Positions 6,802-14,244 of a DNA stretch of 14,244 nt are shown in pieces (position 1 is the first letter of the stretch; the number at the start of each line of letters is the position of its first letter). The position numbers and the translations under genes are program-made. Below the pieces are notes generated by a model. It saw only the letters and a program-made list of their open reading frames with translations, did not search any database and was not told where the DNA came from. The stretch is from an uncultured Candidatus Nemicrothrix sp. (lineage in GTDB: Bacteria > Actinomycetota > Acidimicrobiia > Acidimicrobiales > UBA8592): positions 1 through 14,244 of the forward strand of contig CAJWRY010000025.1 of NCBI GenBank assembly GCA_913046155.1. Reading direction: 5' to 3'.

Positions 6802-7509
6802 TTGAATTTGGATAACTGGTTAGCTGATAACACAACTACGGACAAGCCTCTGATCCCCGCCTCTACTGTCATTCCCATTCGAGACTCGGCCCAAGGGGTA
6901 GAAGTTTTGATGATCAAAAGGAACACCAAACTTTCATTTGCCGAGGGTATGTGGGTCTTCCCCGGTGGGAAAGTAGAAGAAGAAGATCGAAGTAACGCCT
7001 TGACTGAGCATGACAGCGCTAAAACAGCAGCTTGTAGAGAGTGCCTCGAGGAATCTGGACTTACCATAGCAGAAAAAGATTTAACGTATTACAGCCATTG
7101 GCTACCACCTGTTGAAGCCCCAAAACGATTTTCAACATGGTTCTTCATCGCAAGAGCGCCACAAGGAACTATTACCGTAGATGATGGAGAAATCACTGAT
7201 TATGCATGGTGGACAATAGAGCAAGCTTTAGAGAAAGCACATTCAAATTTTATTGAGATTCTTCCGCCAACTTGGATTACTTTATTTGACCTTTCTCAAT
7301 TCAAATCAGTTGACGACGCTATTGAATCTGTTTCATCTAGAGGCCCAAGAGCGTACGCTACACAGATGATCAAAACTAACGAGGGTCTCGCAGCTGTTTG
7401 GGAAGGTGATCGAGACTACAATTCACGCTCAGACGAAAGTCTTGGTTTGCATAGACTCGTAATGACTGAATCCGTTTGGAAATTTCAACTCAGCTTTAAT
7501 CAGACTTAG
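6802..7509 (+). CDS. Nudix hydrolase, NUDT19-like
   Basis: A 235-residue Nudix-superfamily pyrophosphohydrolase. The Nudix box starts at FPGGKVE (53-59) and continues with RECLEESGL (79-87), matching REUXEEXGU; Glu80, Glu83 and Glu84 are the expected metal ligands. The gap between the leading Gly and the Arg is about 9 residues longer than the canonical GX5EX7RE, an expansion typical of the NUDT19/RP2-like group, some of which hydrolyse CoA and acyl-CoA. A conserved-looking LPPTW (154-158) and a final HRLVM segment (217-221) also fit that group. CoA-ester or nucleoside-diphosphate substrates are both possible; a role in CoA turnover would suit the acyl-CoA-rich neighbourhood, but that is inference. 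It starts with TTG, supported by GGAGAG with a 5-base spacer. It is predicted to be cytoplasmic and lies 79 bp before the ATPase gene. Confidence 0.88.
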   Translation: MNLDNWLADNTTTDKPLIPASTVIPIRDSAQGVEVLMIKRNTKLSFAEGMWVFPGGKVEEEDRSNALTEHDSAKTAACRECLEESGLTIAEKDLTYYSHWLPPVEAPKRFSTWFFIARAPQGTITVDDGEITDYAWWTIEQALEKAHSNFIEILPPTWITLFDLSQFKSVDDAIESVSSRGPRAYATQMIKTNEGLAAVWEGDRDYNSRSDESLGLHRLVMTESVWKFQLSFNQT

Positions 7510-7588
7510 CAAAAGGTGCCAGATTCAATTTCCTCACTTATTGTTGACATGGAGAATAAATAATAAACTTTTGATGAAAGGTATTGCA

Positions 7589-9955
7589 GTGCAAGGATTA
7601 ACTCATGAAGAGGTAATTGAGCGCACAAATGATGGAAGGGTCAACAAAGATCCTGAGACAACCTCACGTTCAACATGGCAAATTGTTTACGCTAACGTTT
7701 TTAACCCCGTGAATGCGATAATGCTGGCACTTTTCGTGCTGATCCTTATCGCTGGATTTCCTGCCGATGGTCTTTTCGTAGGAGTGGTAATTAGCAATAG
7801 CGTGATTGGCGTTTCGCAGGAGATTTATGCAAGGAGGGAATTGGAGAAACTTCAACTGCTGAATTCCCCGAGCGTTCGAGTTATCAGAAATAGCGTGGAA
7901 GAGGAAGTCGCCGCTGATGAAGTTGTTCAAGATGATCTCGTTGTTACTGGAGCTGGAGACCAAATAGTAGTTGATGGAGATGTTCTTGAGACGCAAGGCT
8001 TAGAGATTGACGAGTCGCTCCTGACGGGAGAATCAGACCCTATTGCAAAGAAGGTTGGCGATGAGGTACTTTCAGGAAGTTTTGTGAACGCAGGTACTGG
8101 AATTTTCAAAGTCACTCGTGTAGGTGCAGACTCTTATGCAAACGCATTGGCTTTAGAAGCCAAAAAATTCTCCTTGGTTGATAGTGAATTAAGAAGAGGA
8201 ATTAACTCTATTCTCCGTGTGCTGATGTTCCTTATTCCCCCTGCAGGTGCTTTATTGCTATTTTCCTTGCTTGACGTTGAAGATCAATGGCAGAATGCGC
8301 TGCAAGGCTCAGTCGCTGCTGCGGTAGCTATGGTGCCCGATGGATTAGTGCTACTCACAAGTCTTTCATTCGTTGCAGGTGTTGTCGCAATCGCTAGAAA
8401 GAGAGCTTTAGCGAAAGAACTTGCAACTGTTGAACTTTTAGCGCGCGTTGATACTCTTTGCCTCGATAAGACAGGAACTATCACTACCGGCGAAATTAGT
8501 TTTGGGGATATCATCCCGCTTGGCGATTTTGATCATAGATCCGCTCTTGAGATACTCGGATCTGTAGCCCACAGTGATCCGGACCCAAATCCGACAATGT
8601 CGGCAGTGGCCGATGCAACAGAGAAGGTACTCAACTGGGAGATAGCTTCAATTGAGCCATTTAATTCCGCTAGAAAGTGGTCAGCGGTGGAATTTTCTGG
8701 ACACGGAACATTCTTCTTCGGGGCTCCTGACATTCTGCTAGAAAGCGCTACTCATGACGCTCAACAAAAAGCTCAATCTGAAGCTGAACGCGGAAGAAGA
8801 GTTCTTGCTCTGTGCAAAATTGACACCCCACTAAATGAGGGATTCCAAGGAGCTGTTGATCCGGTCTGCTTGATACTCCTTGATGATACAGTCCGAGAGG
8901 ATGCTCCAGAGATTCTTAGATTTTTCGCTGACCAAGGCGTTGAGCTCAAAGTGATTTCAGGCGATAACACCGCAACGGTGGCAACTGTTGCGGCTACAGC
9001 GGGCGTTCCAAACTGTGACAACAGCGTCGATGCTAGGACATTGGATGATGACAAAAAACTGTCTGAAGCTATCAAGGAGTCAACAGTATTTGGAAGAGTC
9101 ACTCCCCATCAGAAACGTTCAATGGTTGCTTCACTTCAAGAGGAAGGTCATGTTGTCGCTATGACAGGTGATGGTGTAAACGATGTCCTTGCACTTAAAG
9201 ATGCCGATATGGGAATCGCTATGGGAAGTGGGAGCTCTGCCTCTCGTGGAGTGGCACAACTGGTTTTGTTAGACAATAGTTTCTCTACCTTGCCAGAAGT
9301 ACTTGCTCAAGGACGAAAAGTTATTAATAACATCGAAAGGGTTGCGAATCTCTTCGTCACGAAAGCTGCGTATGCTCTTTTATTAACTGCTCTTATAGGG
9401 ATACAAGGAATTGAATTCCCTTTCTTACCTAGGCAACTCACTTTGATAGGGACATTCAGCATCGGTTTACCAGGTCTTGTACTCGCTTTAGCTCCCAATA
9501 CTGACTTGGTCCGTTCTGGCTTCCTTCAACGAGTCTTACGATTTTCTGTTCCAGCAGGTGCGATAGCGGCGGTGACAACTTGGATCGTCTACTTAAAATC
9601 GAGAGATTGGGCTGGCCAGGATTTAAGTAACAGTGAATTAGCCGAGGCACGATCCGCGGCGACCATTGCGCTACTTGTAATTGGGTTAGTTGTTTTAGTT
9701 GTAGTATCTAGGCCTCTTAGACTTTGGAAGGTGGGCCTTGCGATTTCCATGGCGGGCCTCCATGCTTGCATAATTGCTGTGCCTTTCACAAGAGACTATT
9801 TTGAATTGGAATGGCTGGATGGCAAAACTTGGTTAATGGTTTTAGGTTCTACGTTGATCGCATCTGTTCTGATAATCATGATCCAAAGGGTTATTCCTGG
9901 GATTCTACCGAAACAACAACACACACATACAACTACTTCTAAGGACGACCAATGA
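7589..9955 (+). CDS. ctpE: P-type cation-transporting ATPase, CtpE-like
   Basis: A full-length P-type ATPase of the HAD-IC group (788 residues from the GTG start). In order: N-terminal segment GLTHEEVIER, membrane helices near 42-76, actuator domain with ESLLTGES (142-149), helices around 207-228 and 246-272, phosphorylation loop DKTGT with phospho-acceptor Asp293, nucleotide-binding domain, hinge TGDGVNDVLALKDAD (526-540), then about six helices to the C-terminus. The overall sequence closely recalls mycobacterial CtpE (Rv0908), which has been linked to calcium uptake. The helix-4 motif is MVPDGL (248-253), with Asp where Ca pumps have Glu. No N-terminal metal-binding CXXC domain is present, which argues against a copper or zinc pump. 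Start chosen: GTG 7589 with AAAGG 7 bases upstream. The frame extends back to TTG 7541 (804 residues), but without a ribosome-binding site. The stop overlaps the methyltransferase ATG. Confidence 0.92.
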   Translation: MQGLTHEEVIERTNDGRVNKDPETTSRSTWQIVYANVFNPVNAIMLALFVLILIAGFPADGLFVGVVISNSVIGVSQEIYARRELEKLQLLNSPSVRVIRNSVEEEVAADEVVQDDLVVTGAGDQIVVDGDVLETQGLEIDESLLTGESDPIAKKVGDEVLSGSFVNAGTGIFKVTRVGADSYANALALEAKKFSLVDSELRRGINSILRVLMFLIPPAGALLLFSLLDVEDQWQNALQGSVAAAVAMVPDGLVLLTSLSFVAGVVAIARKRALAKELATVELLARVDTLCLDKTGTITTGEISFGDIIPLGDFDHRSALEILGSVAHSDPDPNPTMSAVADATEKVLNWEIASIEPFNSARKWSAVEFSGHGTFFFGAPDILLESATHDAQQKAQSEAERGRRVLALCKIDTPLNEGFQGAVDPVCLILLDDTVREDAPEILRFFADQGVELKVISGDNTATVATVAATAGVPNCDNSVDARTLDDDKKLSEAIKESTVFGRVTPHQKRSMVASLQEEGHVVAMTGDGVNDVLALKDADMGIAMGSGSSASRGVAQLVLLDNSFSTLPEVLAQGRKVINNIERVANLFVTKAAYALLLTALIGIQGIEFPFLPRQLTLIGTFSIGLPGLVLALAPNTDLVRSGFLQRVLRFSVPAGAIAAVTTWIVYLKSRDWAGQDLSNSELAEARSAATIALLVIGLVVLVVVSRPLRLWKVGLAISMAGLHACIIAVPFTRDYFELEWLDGKTWLMVLGSTLIASVLIIMIQRVIPGILPKQQHTHTTTSKDDQ

Positions 9956-11034
9956 CCCAAGCAGATTTAGATATGAAACGACTTGGTAATTTCGGAAAGA
10001 AAATTGGTGGAATATTGAATGGGGCTGCCGCGGCTCTCATGATAAGTGTTGGCCACAAAGTTGCGCTTTTCGACACCATGTCTGATTCCGGTCCTGCGTC
10101 GGTAGAGAAAATATCAGAGCTAGCTGGGCTGGATAAAAGATATGTTAGAGAGTGGCTTGCTGCAATGACCACTGCGGAGATAGTTGAATATGACTCCAAC
10201 CGAGACCTGTACACACTGCCTGCTGAGCACGCTGCTATGTTGACTCGTTCTGCGGGTCCCAGAAATCAATCCTTGTACATGCAATACATTCCATTGTTGG
10301 CCAAGGTTGAGGACCAGATTGTCCATCATTTCAGACATGGAGGGGGTGTTCCCTATTCTGAATACACAACATTTCATGCCATCATGGCTGAAGCTAGTGC
10401 AGCACGATTTGATGCATTGTTGATAAGTACAGTTCTTCCACTCGTCCCCGGTCTTATTGATGAGCTTTCAGACGGCATCGAAGTTGCTGATGTCGGATGC
10501 GGGTCGGGGCACGCTATCAACGTGATGGGCGCTGCTTTTCCGAATAGCAAATTTACTGGAATTGATTTTTCTGAAGAGGCTATCAATGTTGCGCGAACGG
10601 AGTCGCAGGCAATGGAGCTTGGCAATGTCTCCTTTCGCGTGCAGGATGCAGCCTCATTAACCGGCTCAGATGAATTTGATTTTATTACAACATTTGATGC
10701 GGTCCACGATCAAGCTAAACCCAGAGATATGGTCAGAGGAATCTTCAACAGCTTAAAGCCAAATGGATACTGGCTGTGCGCTGATTTATGTGCATCAAGC
10801 CACCTTGGGGAAAATTTAGATCACCCGATAGGAACATTTGGGTACACGGTTTCTTGCATGCACTGTATGTCTGTTTCCCTAGCATACGATGGCGAGGGCT
10901 TAGGAGCTATGTGGGGTGCTCAACAGGCACGTGAGATTTTCACTGATGCAGGGTTCGAGGTTGATGAAGTCGCAAGAGTTGATGGTGATGCAGGAAATAA
11001 TTACTACGTTTGTAGAAAACCCGCTTTGAAATAA
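9952..11034 (+). CDS. SAM-dependent methyltransferase with N-terminal winged helix, Rv2258c-like
   Basis: A 360-residue class I methyltransferase. Residues ~20-95 resemble a winged-helix domain (a helix reading EKISELAGLDKRYVREWLAAM, then a strand pair ending LYTLP), which in O-methyltransferase-like proteins serves dimerisation and not DNA binding. The SAM site is VADVGCGSG (178-186), with acidic Asp205 in the FTGIDFS strand and an acidic motif QDAASL after the third strand. FDAVHD (248-253) occupies motif IV. This layout matches the mycobacterial Rv2258c family, often mis-annotated as a transcriptional regulator. The substrate is unknown. The ATG overlaps the ATPase stop (ATGA), and AGGA at 9942-9945 lies 6 bases upstream, so the two genes are co-transcribed and probably translationally coupled. 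The stop lies 11 bp from the convergent aldehyde dehydrogenase gene. Confidence 0.9.
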   Translation: MTQADLDMKRLGNFGKKIGGILNGAAAALMISVGHKVALFDTMSDSGPASVEKISELAGLDKRYVREWLAAMTTAEIVEYDSNRDLYTLPAEHAAMLTRSAGPRNQSLYMQYIPLLAKVEDQIVHHFRHGGGVPYSEYTTFHAIMAEASAARFDALLISTVLPLVPGLIDELSDGIEVADVGCGSGHAINVMGAAFPNSKFTGIDFSEEAINVARTESQAMELGNVSFRVQDAASLTGSDEFDFITTFDAVHDQAKPRDMVRGIFNSLKPNGYWLCADLCASSHLGENLDHPIGTFGYTVSCMHCMSVSLAYDGEGLGAMWGAQQAREIFTDAGFEVDEVARVDGDAGNNYYVCRKPALK

Positions 11035-11045
11035 TGCATTCGTAA

Positions 11046-12506
11046 TTAGCTAGGCCAATTAATCGCTTGTACTTCGCTATAAGCCTCTAGGCCCCAACGA
11101 CCGCGATCTCTTCCTACACCTGACATTTTAAATCCTCCAAAGGGAGCATACATGTGAGGGGCTATGGTATTCAGTGCTACATTTCCACTCTCAAGTTTTT
11201 GCGCTATGTCATAAGCTCGTGTTGTATTGCCTGCGTATACATAGCTAAATAGTCCATAATGACTGTCATTTGCTAGTTCGACAGCATGTTCATCTCCATC
11301 ATGTGACATGACGACTACAACCGGACCGAACGCTTCTTCTTTTACGACATGCATATCAGGATTACACCCTGCTAGGAGCGTGGGGGCAATAAAATAACCG
11401 TCTCTATCTGGGCGCTCCCCGCCGACGATCACTTCTGCACCATCATCAATTCCTGATTGAATGAACGATTCAACTCGGTCACGATGCGTTTCCGTTATCA
11501 CAGGGCCTACTAACGTTCCTTCCTCTCTTGCATCACCTACTGTCATAAATTCTGATGTTGCTTTGAGAGTGGCCACTGTTTCTTCATAAATGCTTTTATG
11601 ACAGATTACGCGTGTAGGTGCTGTGCAGATTTGGCCACTGTGGAATCCCCAGACGCTAGCGATTCCTCCAACTGCTGCTTGTATATCGCAATCTTCAGTC
11701 ATGATTAAAGCTCCTTTGCCTCCAAGCTCCATGAGCAGTCTCTTCATAGTTTTTCCACCGCTCTCCATGATCTTTGCTCCGACCATTGAGCTTCCCGTGA
11801 AAGAAATCATATTGACATCAGAACTGTCAACGAGAGCGGCACCAATGTCTGGGGAGGAACCGACAATCACATTGACTACCCCTGGAGGGAAGATAGAATT
11901 TAGGACCTCTCCTAACTTTATGACCGCTAGCGGATCTTGAGGTGCTGGTTTGATGATAACCGTATTCCCCATTGCCAGAGCTGGAGCTATCTTTCCTGCA
12001 ACGTTCACCAGGGGAAAATTGTAGGGGGTGATACATGCTACGACTCCAGCTGGTTGCCGAATCACGTTACCTGTAATTAAAGACTCAGGAGCCAGAGCGC
12101 TGGCCGCTGAATATACCGGAGTCAGAGGTTGATTCATTTCAAAAGATTTTGAGTAATAACGGAATCTATCTATGAAAGCACCCGCAACTTGCATGGTTTT
12201 AGCTATTCGCATTGTTGCGCCCGTTTCGGCTTGCACCAGATCTACCCATTCAGCGCTTGCGACTTCAAGTGCATCCGCTGCTTTTGCAATGTAAGAGCAG
12301 CGTTCATCCATTGAGAGCGCTTTCCATTTAGGTAGTGCTTCCTTCGCTGCTGCAGCCGCTTGGAGAGTTTGTTGTACTGTTGCCTCAGGAGCTTTCCCTA
12401 CAATTCCTGTTGTGTTTGGATCAATAATGTCATAGTGAGTACTGGTTGAAATCTCTTCACCCCCTACGATCAGTTTCCATTCATAATCTTGATCTATGTT
12501 CGCCAT
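11046..12506 (-). CDS. NAD(P)-dependent aldehyde dehydrogenase
   Basis: A complete 486-residue member of the ALDH superfamily, oxidising an aldehyde to a carboxylate (or semialdehyde to diacid) in the cytoplasm. Visible catalytic residues: Asn163 in PYNF, Lys186 in KPAP (cofactor ribose), the FTGSS turn (236-240), general base Glu260 in MELGGK, nucleophile Cys294 in GQICTAP, and Glu391 in EEAFGPV. The C-terminal PFGGFKMSGVGRDRG segment is typical. The FPL variant after PYN and the FHSGQIC loop are ordinary for unspecialised bacterial ALDHs, so the substrate cannot be assigned. It starts at ATG with AGGAG (- strand, 12512-12516) 5 bases upstream. It is divergent from the amidohydrolase gene with a 93 bp spacer, so the two may be controlled together. 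No partner dehydrogenase lies beside it. Confidence 0.95.
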   Translation of the reverse strand: MANIDQDYEWKLIVGGEEISTSTHYDIIDPNTTGIVGKAPEATVQQTLQAAAAAKEALPKWKALSMDERCSYIAKAADALEVASAEWVDLVQAETGATMRIAKTMQVAGAFIDRFRYYSKSFEMNQPLTPVYSAASALAPESLITGNVIRQPAGVVACITPYNFPLVNVAGKIAPALAMGNTVIIKPAPQDPLAVIKLGEVLNSIFPPGVVNVIVGSSPDIGAALVDSSDVNMISFTGSSMVGAKIMESGGKTMKRLLMELGGKGALIMTEDCDIQAAVGGIASVWGFHSGQICTAPTRVICHKSIYEETVATLKATSEFMTVGDAREEGTLVGPVITETHRDRVESFIQSGIDDGAEVIVGGERPDRDGYFIAPTLLAGCNPDMHVVKEEAFGPVVVVMSHDGDEHAVELANDSHYGLFSYVYAGNTTRAYDIAQKLESGNVALNTIAPHMYAPFGGFKMSGVGRDRGRWGLEAYSEVQAINWPS

Positions 12507-12599
12507 AACATCTCCTCATCATTATCCCTGTTTCATATTATGTTCATTGTGAAAGAAGGGTTATATCCACTAACGTATCTCTGAGAAGGGAAGGTAGCA
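12507..12599. promoter_or_regulatory. Divergent promoter region, aldehyde dehydrogenase / amidohydrolase
   Basis: This 93 bp spacer carries ribosome-binding sites for both genes: AGGAG on the - strand at 12512-12516, and GAAGGGAAGG on the + strand at 12585-12594, 5 bases before ATG 12600. A short inverted repeat TTCA-TTG-TGAA (12543-12553) sits in the middle and could be an operator half-arm pair, though four-base arms are weak evidence. TTATAT near 12561-12566 is a possible -10 element for the amidohydrolase; no clear -35 element was found. Confidence 0.4.
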
Positions 12600-14244
12600 A
12601 TGTTTGATGTGATCCTTAGAGGTGGAGAAGTCATTGACGGGACTGGAAAGAAGCGATTCAAAAGCGATGTTGGCATTGTTGACGACAGAATAACTGCGAT
12701 TGAGGATTTATCATCATCGGAATCAAAGTCTGTTATTGACACATCTGGGAAAGTTGTTTGCCCTGGTTTTGTTGACGTACATACTCATCTCGACGCTCAA
12801 GTATTTTGGGATGGAACGTTATCTCCTTCTCCGCTTCATGGAGTAACCACAGTCGTCGGTGGAAATTGTGGTTTCACCATTGCCCCTCTTAGCGATGACC
12901 CTGAAGTTGGAGATTATTTGATGAAAATGCTTTCACGTGTGGAAGGCATTCCCCTTGAGTGCCTTCAGGAGGGTGTTCCTTGGAACTGGAAATCAACTTC
13001 AGAATACTTTGACTCTATGAAGGGAGACTTATCAATTAATGCTGGTTTTAAAGTAGGTCATAGCGCTCTTAGGAGAGTCGTGATGGGAACTGCAGCTACA
13101 GAACGTGAAGCAACTGCCGACGAGTTATTAGCAATGCAGGAATTACTTCGTTTAGGGCTAGAGGCAGGTGGTTTGGGATTTTCATCATCGTGGTCAAGAA
13201 CACATAATGATCCATTTGGCAATATGGTACCCAGCCGGTATGCAAATAGAAGTGAACTCATCGCTCTCTGCGAAGTGCTTTCTGATTTTGATGGGACATC
13301 AATAGAATTCATTCCTGCATTAGGACCATTCGAGCAGTGGGCCATGGATTTAATGGCCGACATGTCCGTTGCCGCTAATAGTCCACTCAACTGGAATGTC
13401 TTGAATATAAATGCGAGAACCCTTCATGAAGGTAAGAAAAAATTGGAAGCTGGCGACATTGCCGCTTCAAAAGGTGGAAAAGTCATTGCGCTTACGGTAC
13501 CGATGACACTTGGCTTACATCTAAATTTCTTGGGTGGATTTGTACTTGATGCTCTTCCTGAGTGGGAAAACTTCATTCTGAAAAGTCGGGAAGAGAAGAT
13601 GCAAATACTTAGCGATGAAGACGCACGTAGAGAACTTGATGATTTTGCTCAACAGGATAGCCCTCTTCGTAATGTCGCGCACTGGGGCGCTAAAACCATT
13701 TTTCACACGAAGGCGCCTGAGAATGAGGGATATATCGGCAAAACGGTTTACGAAATCTCCGAGGAAGTTGGAAAGAGTCCATGGGATACCCTTGTTGATA
13801 TAGCTATTGCTGACGAGTTAGAAACCTCTTTCGGTAACCCGGTAGATGATGAACCAGACGCTGATTGGGAAGCAAGAGTAGAGGTTTGGCGGGACTCTAG
13901 AGCAATTATCGGCGCGTCGGATGCTGGGGCCCATTTAGATTTATTCTTGTCCTCAAATTACACAACGTACATGCTTGGTGAGGCTGTCAGGAAGAGGGCT
14001 TTACTGGAGATGGAAGAAGCAGTCCATATGCTCACTGAGGTTCCTGCTAACCTTTATGGCCTTGTAGATAGAGGCGCAATAAAGGAAGGGCATTATGCTG
14101 ACGTTATTGTCATTGATGAGAATGCCATAGGGTCACAACCTACCTCTATCGTTAATGACCTACCTTTAGAAGCTCCTAGGCTATTTGCCGGAGCAGATGG
14201 AGTTGAGCATGTCTTCTGCAATGGTAAAGAGATAGTAAGCAGCG
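12600..14244 (+). CDS. N-acyl-D-amino-acid deacylase-type amidohydrolase, 3' end cut by window
   Basis: An open frame of 548 codons running to the end of the window with no stop, so the C-terminus is missing. It is a member of the metal-dependent amidohydrolase superfamily close to D-aminoacylases. The N-terminal beta-sandwich starts MFDVILRGGEVIDGTG. The first metal motif is DVHTHLD (His61, His63), and GGNCGF carries Cys90, the position of the bridging cysteine ligand in D-aminoacylase. The SDAGAH motif (440-445) supplies catalytic Asp441. A GADGVEHVFCNGKEI segment near the end is the usual return to the beta-sandwich, so only a short piece is probably absent. The family hydrolyses N-acyl-D-amino acids or related cyclic amides; the exact substrate is not readable. 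The start is well supported by AAGG 5 bases before ATG. Confidence 0.93.
   Translation, partial: MFDVILRGGEVIDGTGKKRFKSDVGIVDDRITAIEDLSSSESKSVIDTSGKVVCPGFVDVHTHLDAQVFWDGTLSPSPLHGVTTVVGGNCGFTIAPLSDDPEVGDYLMKMLSRVEGIPLECLQEGVPWNWKSTSEYFDSMKGDLSINAGFKVGHSALRRVVMGTAATEREATADELLAMQELLRLGLEAGGLGFSSSWSRTHNDPFGNMVPSRYANRSELIALCEVLSDFDGTSIEFIPALGPFEQWAMDLMADMSVAANSPLNWNVLNINARTLHEGKKKLEAGDIAASKGGKVIALTVPMTLGLHLNFLGGFVLDALPEWENFILKSREEKMQILSDEDARRELDDFAQQDSPLRNVAHWGAKTIFHTKAPENEGYIGKTVYEISEEVGKSPWDTLVDIAIADELETSFGNPVDDEPDADWEARVEVWRDSRAIIGASDAGAHLDLFLSSNYTTYMLGEAVRKRALLEMEEAVHMLTEVPANLYGLVDRGAIKEGHYADVIVIDENAIGSQPTSIVNDLPLEAPRLFAGADGVEHVFCNGKEIVSS

Noticed and set aside
7541..7588. Upstream extension of the ATPase start (TTG 7541 or ATG 7574)
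   Set aside because: Neither has a ribosome-binding site, and the extra residues do not resemble the family's N-terminus; GTG 7589 has AAAGG at good spacing.
9990..10240. Reading the methyltransferase N-terminal winged helix as a transcriptional regulator
   Set aside because: The same chain carries a complete SAM-binding fold, and such winged-helix domains in O-methyltransferase-like enzymes serve dimerisation.
11035..11065. Possible bidirectional terminator between methyltransferase and aldehyde dehydrogenase genes (AATTAGC/GCCAATT)
   Set aside because: The stem has an A-C mismatch, a three-base loop, no T-run, and it lies partly inside the aldehyde dehydrogenase coding sequence.
13058..13390. 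110-codon minus-strand frame within the amidohydrolase region
   Set aside because: The + strand frame is open for 548 codons with metal-binding motifs on both sides, so the minus frame is a shadow.

Overview
This 14.2 kb window looks like chromosomal DNA from a free-living actinobacterium of moderate to low GC. A marine or freshwater Acidimicrobiia-type lineage is the best guess. The reasons are an F420-dependent luciferase-like oxidoreductase tail, a FadA5-like steroid thiolase, an IpdF-like reductase, a CtpE-like P-type ATPase and an Rv2258c-like methyltransferase, all of which read like actinobacterial families. About half of the genes appear to start with GTG or TTG. The taxonomic placement is inferred from recalled family resemblance, not from a database search. 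No rRNA, tRNA, CRISPR array, insertion sequence or phage gene was found.

Region 1 (1-3239): the 3' end of an LLM-family F420 oxidoreductase on the + strand faces a tight three-gene operon on the - strand. The operon order of transcription is a FadA5-like thiolase, a 309-residue SDR resembling mycobacterial Rv3548c, and an IpdF-like SDR. The gaps are 10 bp and an 11 bp overlap. Together they suggest degradation of CoA-activated steroid side chains or rings, or of a similar polycyclic or branched acid.

Region 2 (3240-5394): a set of unrecognised genes. A possible 98-residue membrane peptide precedes a 255-residue single-pass protein whose C-terminus resembles a polymorphic-toxin nuclease domain that has lost likely catalytic histidines. 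That gene overlaps a 151-residue conserved-looking hypothetical gene, which in turn overlaps, tail to tail, a 163-residue hypothetical gene on the - strand. This is the least explained part of the window.

Region 3 (5395-11034): an orphan substrate-binding lipoprotein of the branched-chain amino acid type (-) is divergent from a NUDT19-like Nudix hydrolase (+). A CtpE-like cation ATPase and a SAM-dependent methyltransferase follow, joined by an ATGA overlap.

Region 4 (11046-14244): an NAD(P)-dependent aldehyde dehydrogenase (-) is divergent from an N-acyl-D-amino-acid-deacylase-type amidohydrolase (+) that runs off the window end. Overall the content is catabolic and housekeeping. The only candidate for something little described is the membrane-anchored pseudo-nuclease gene pair.
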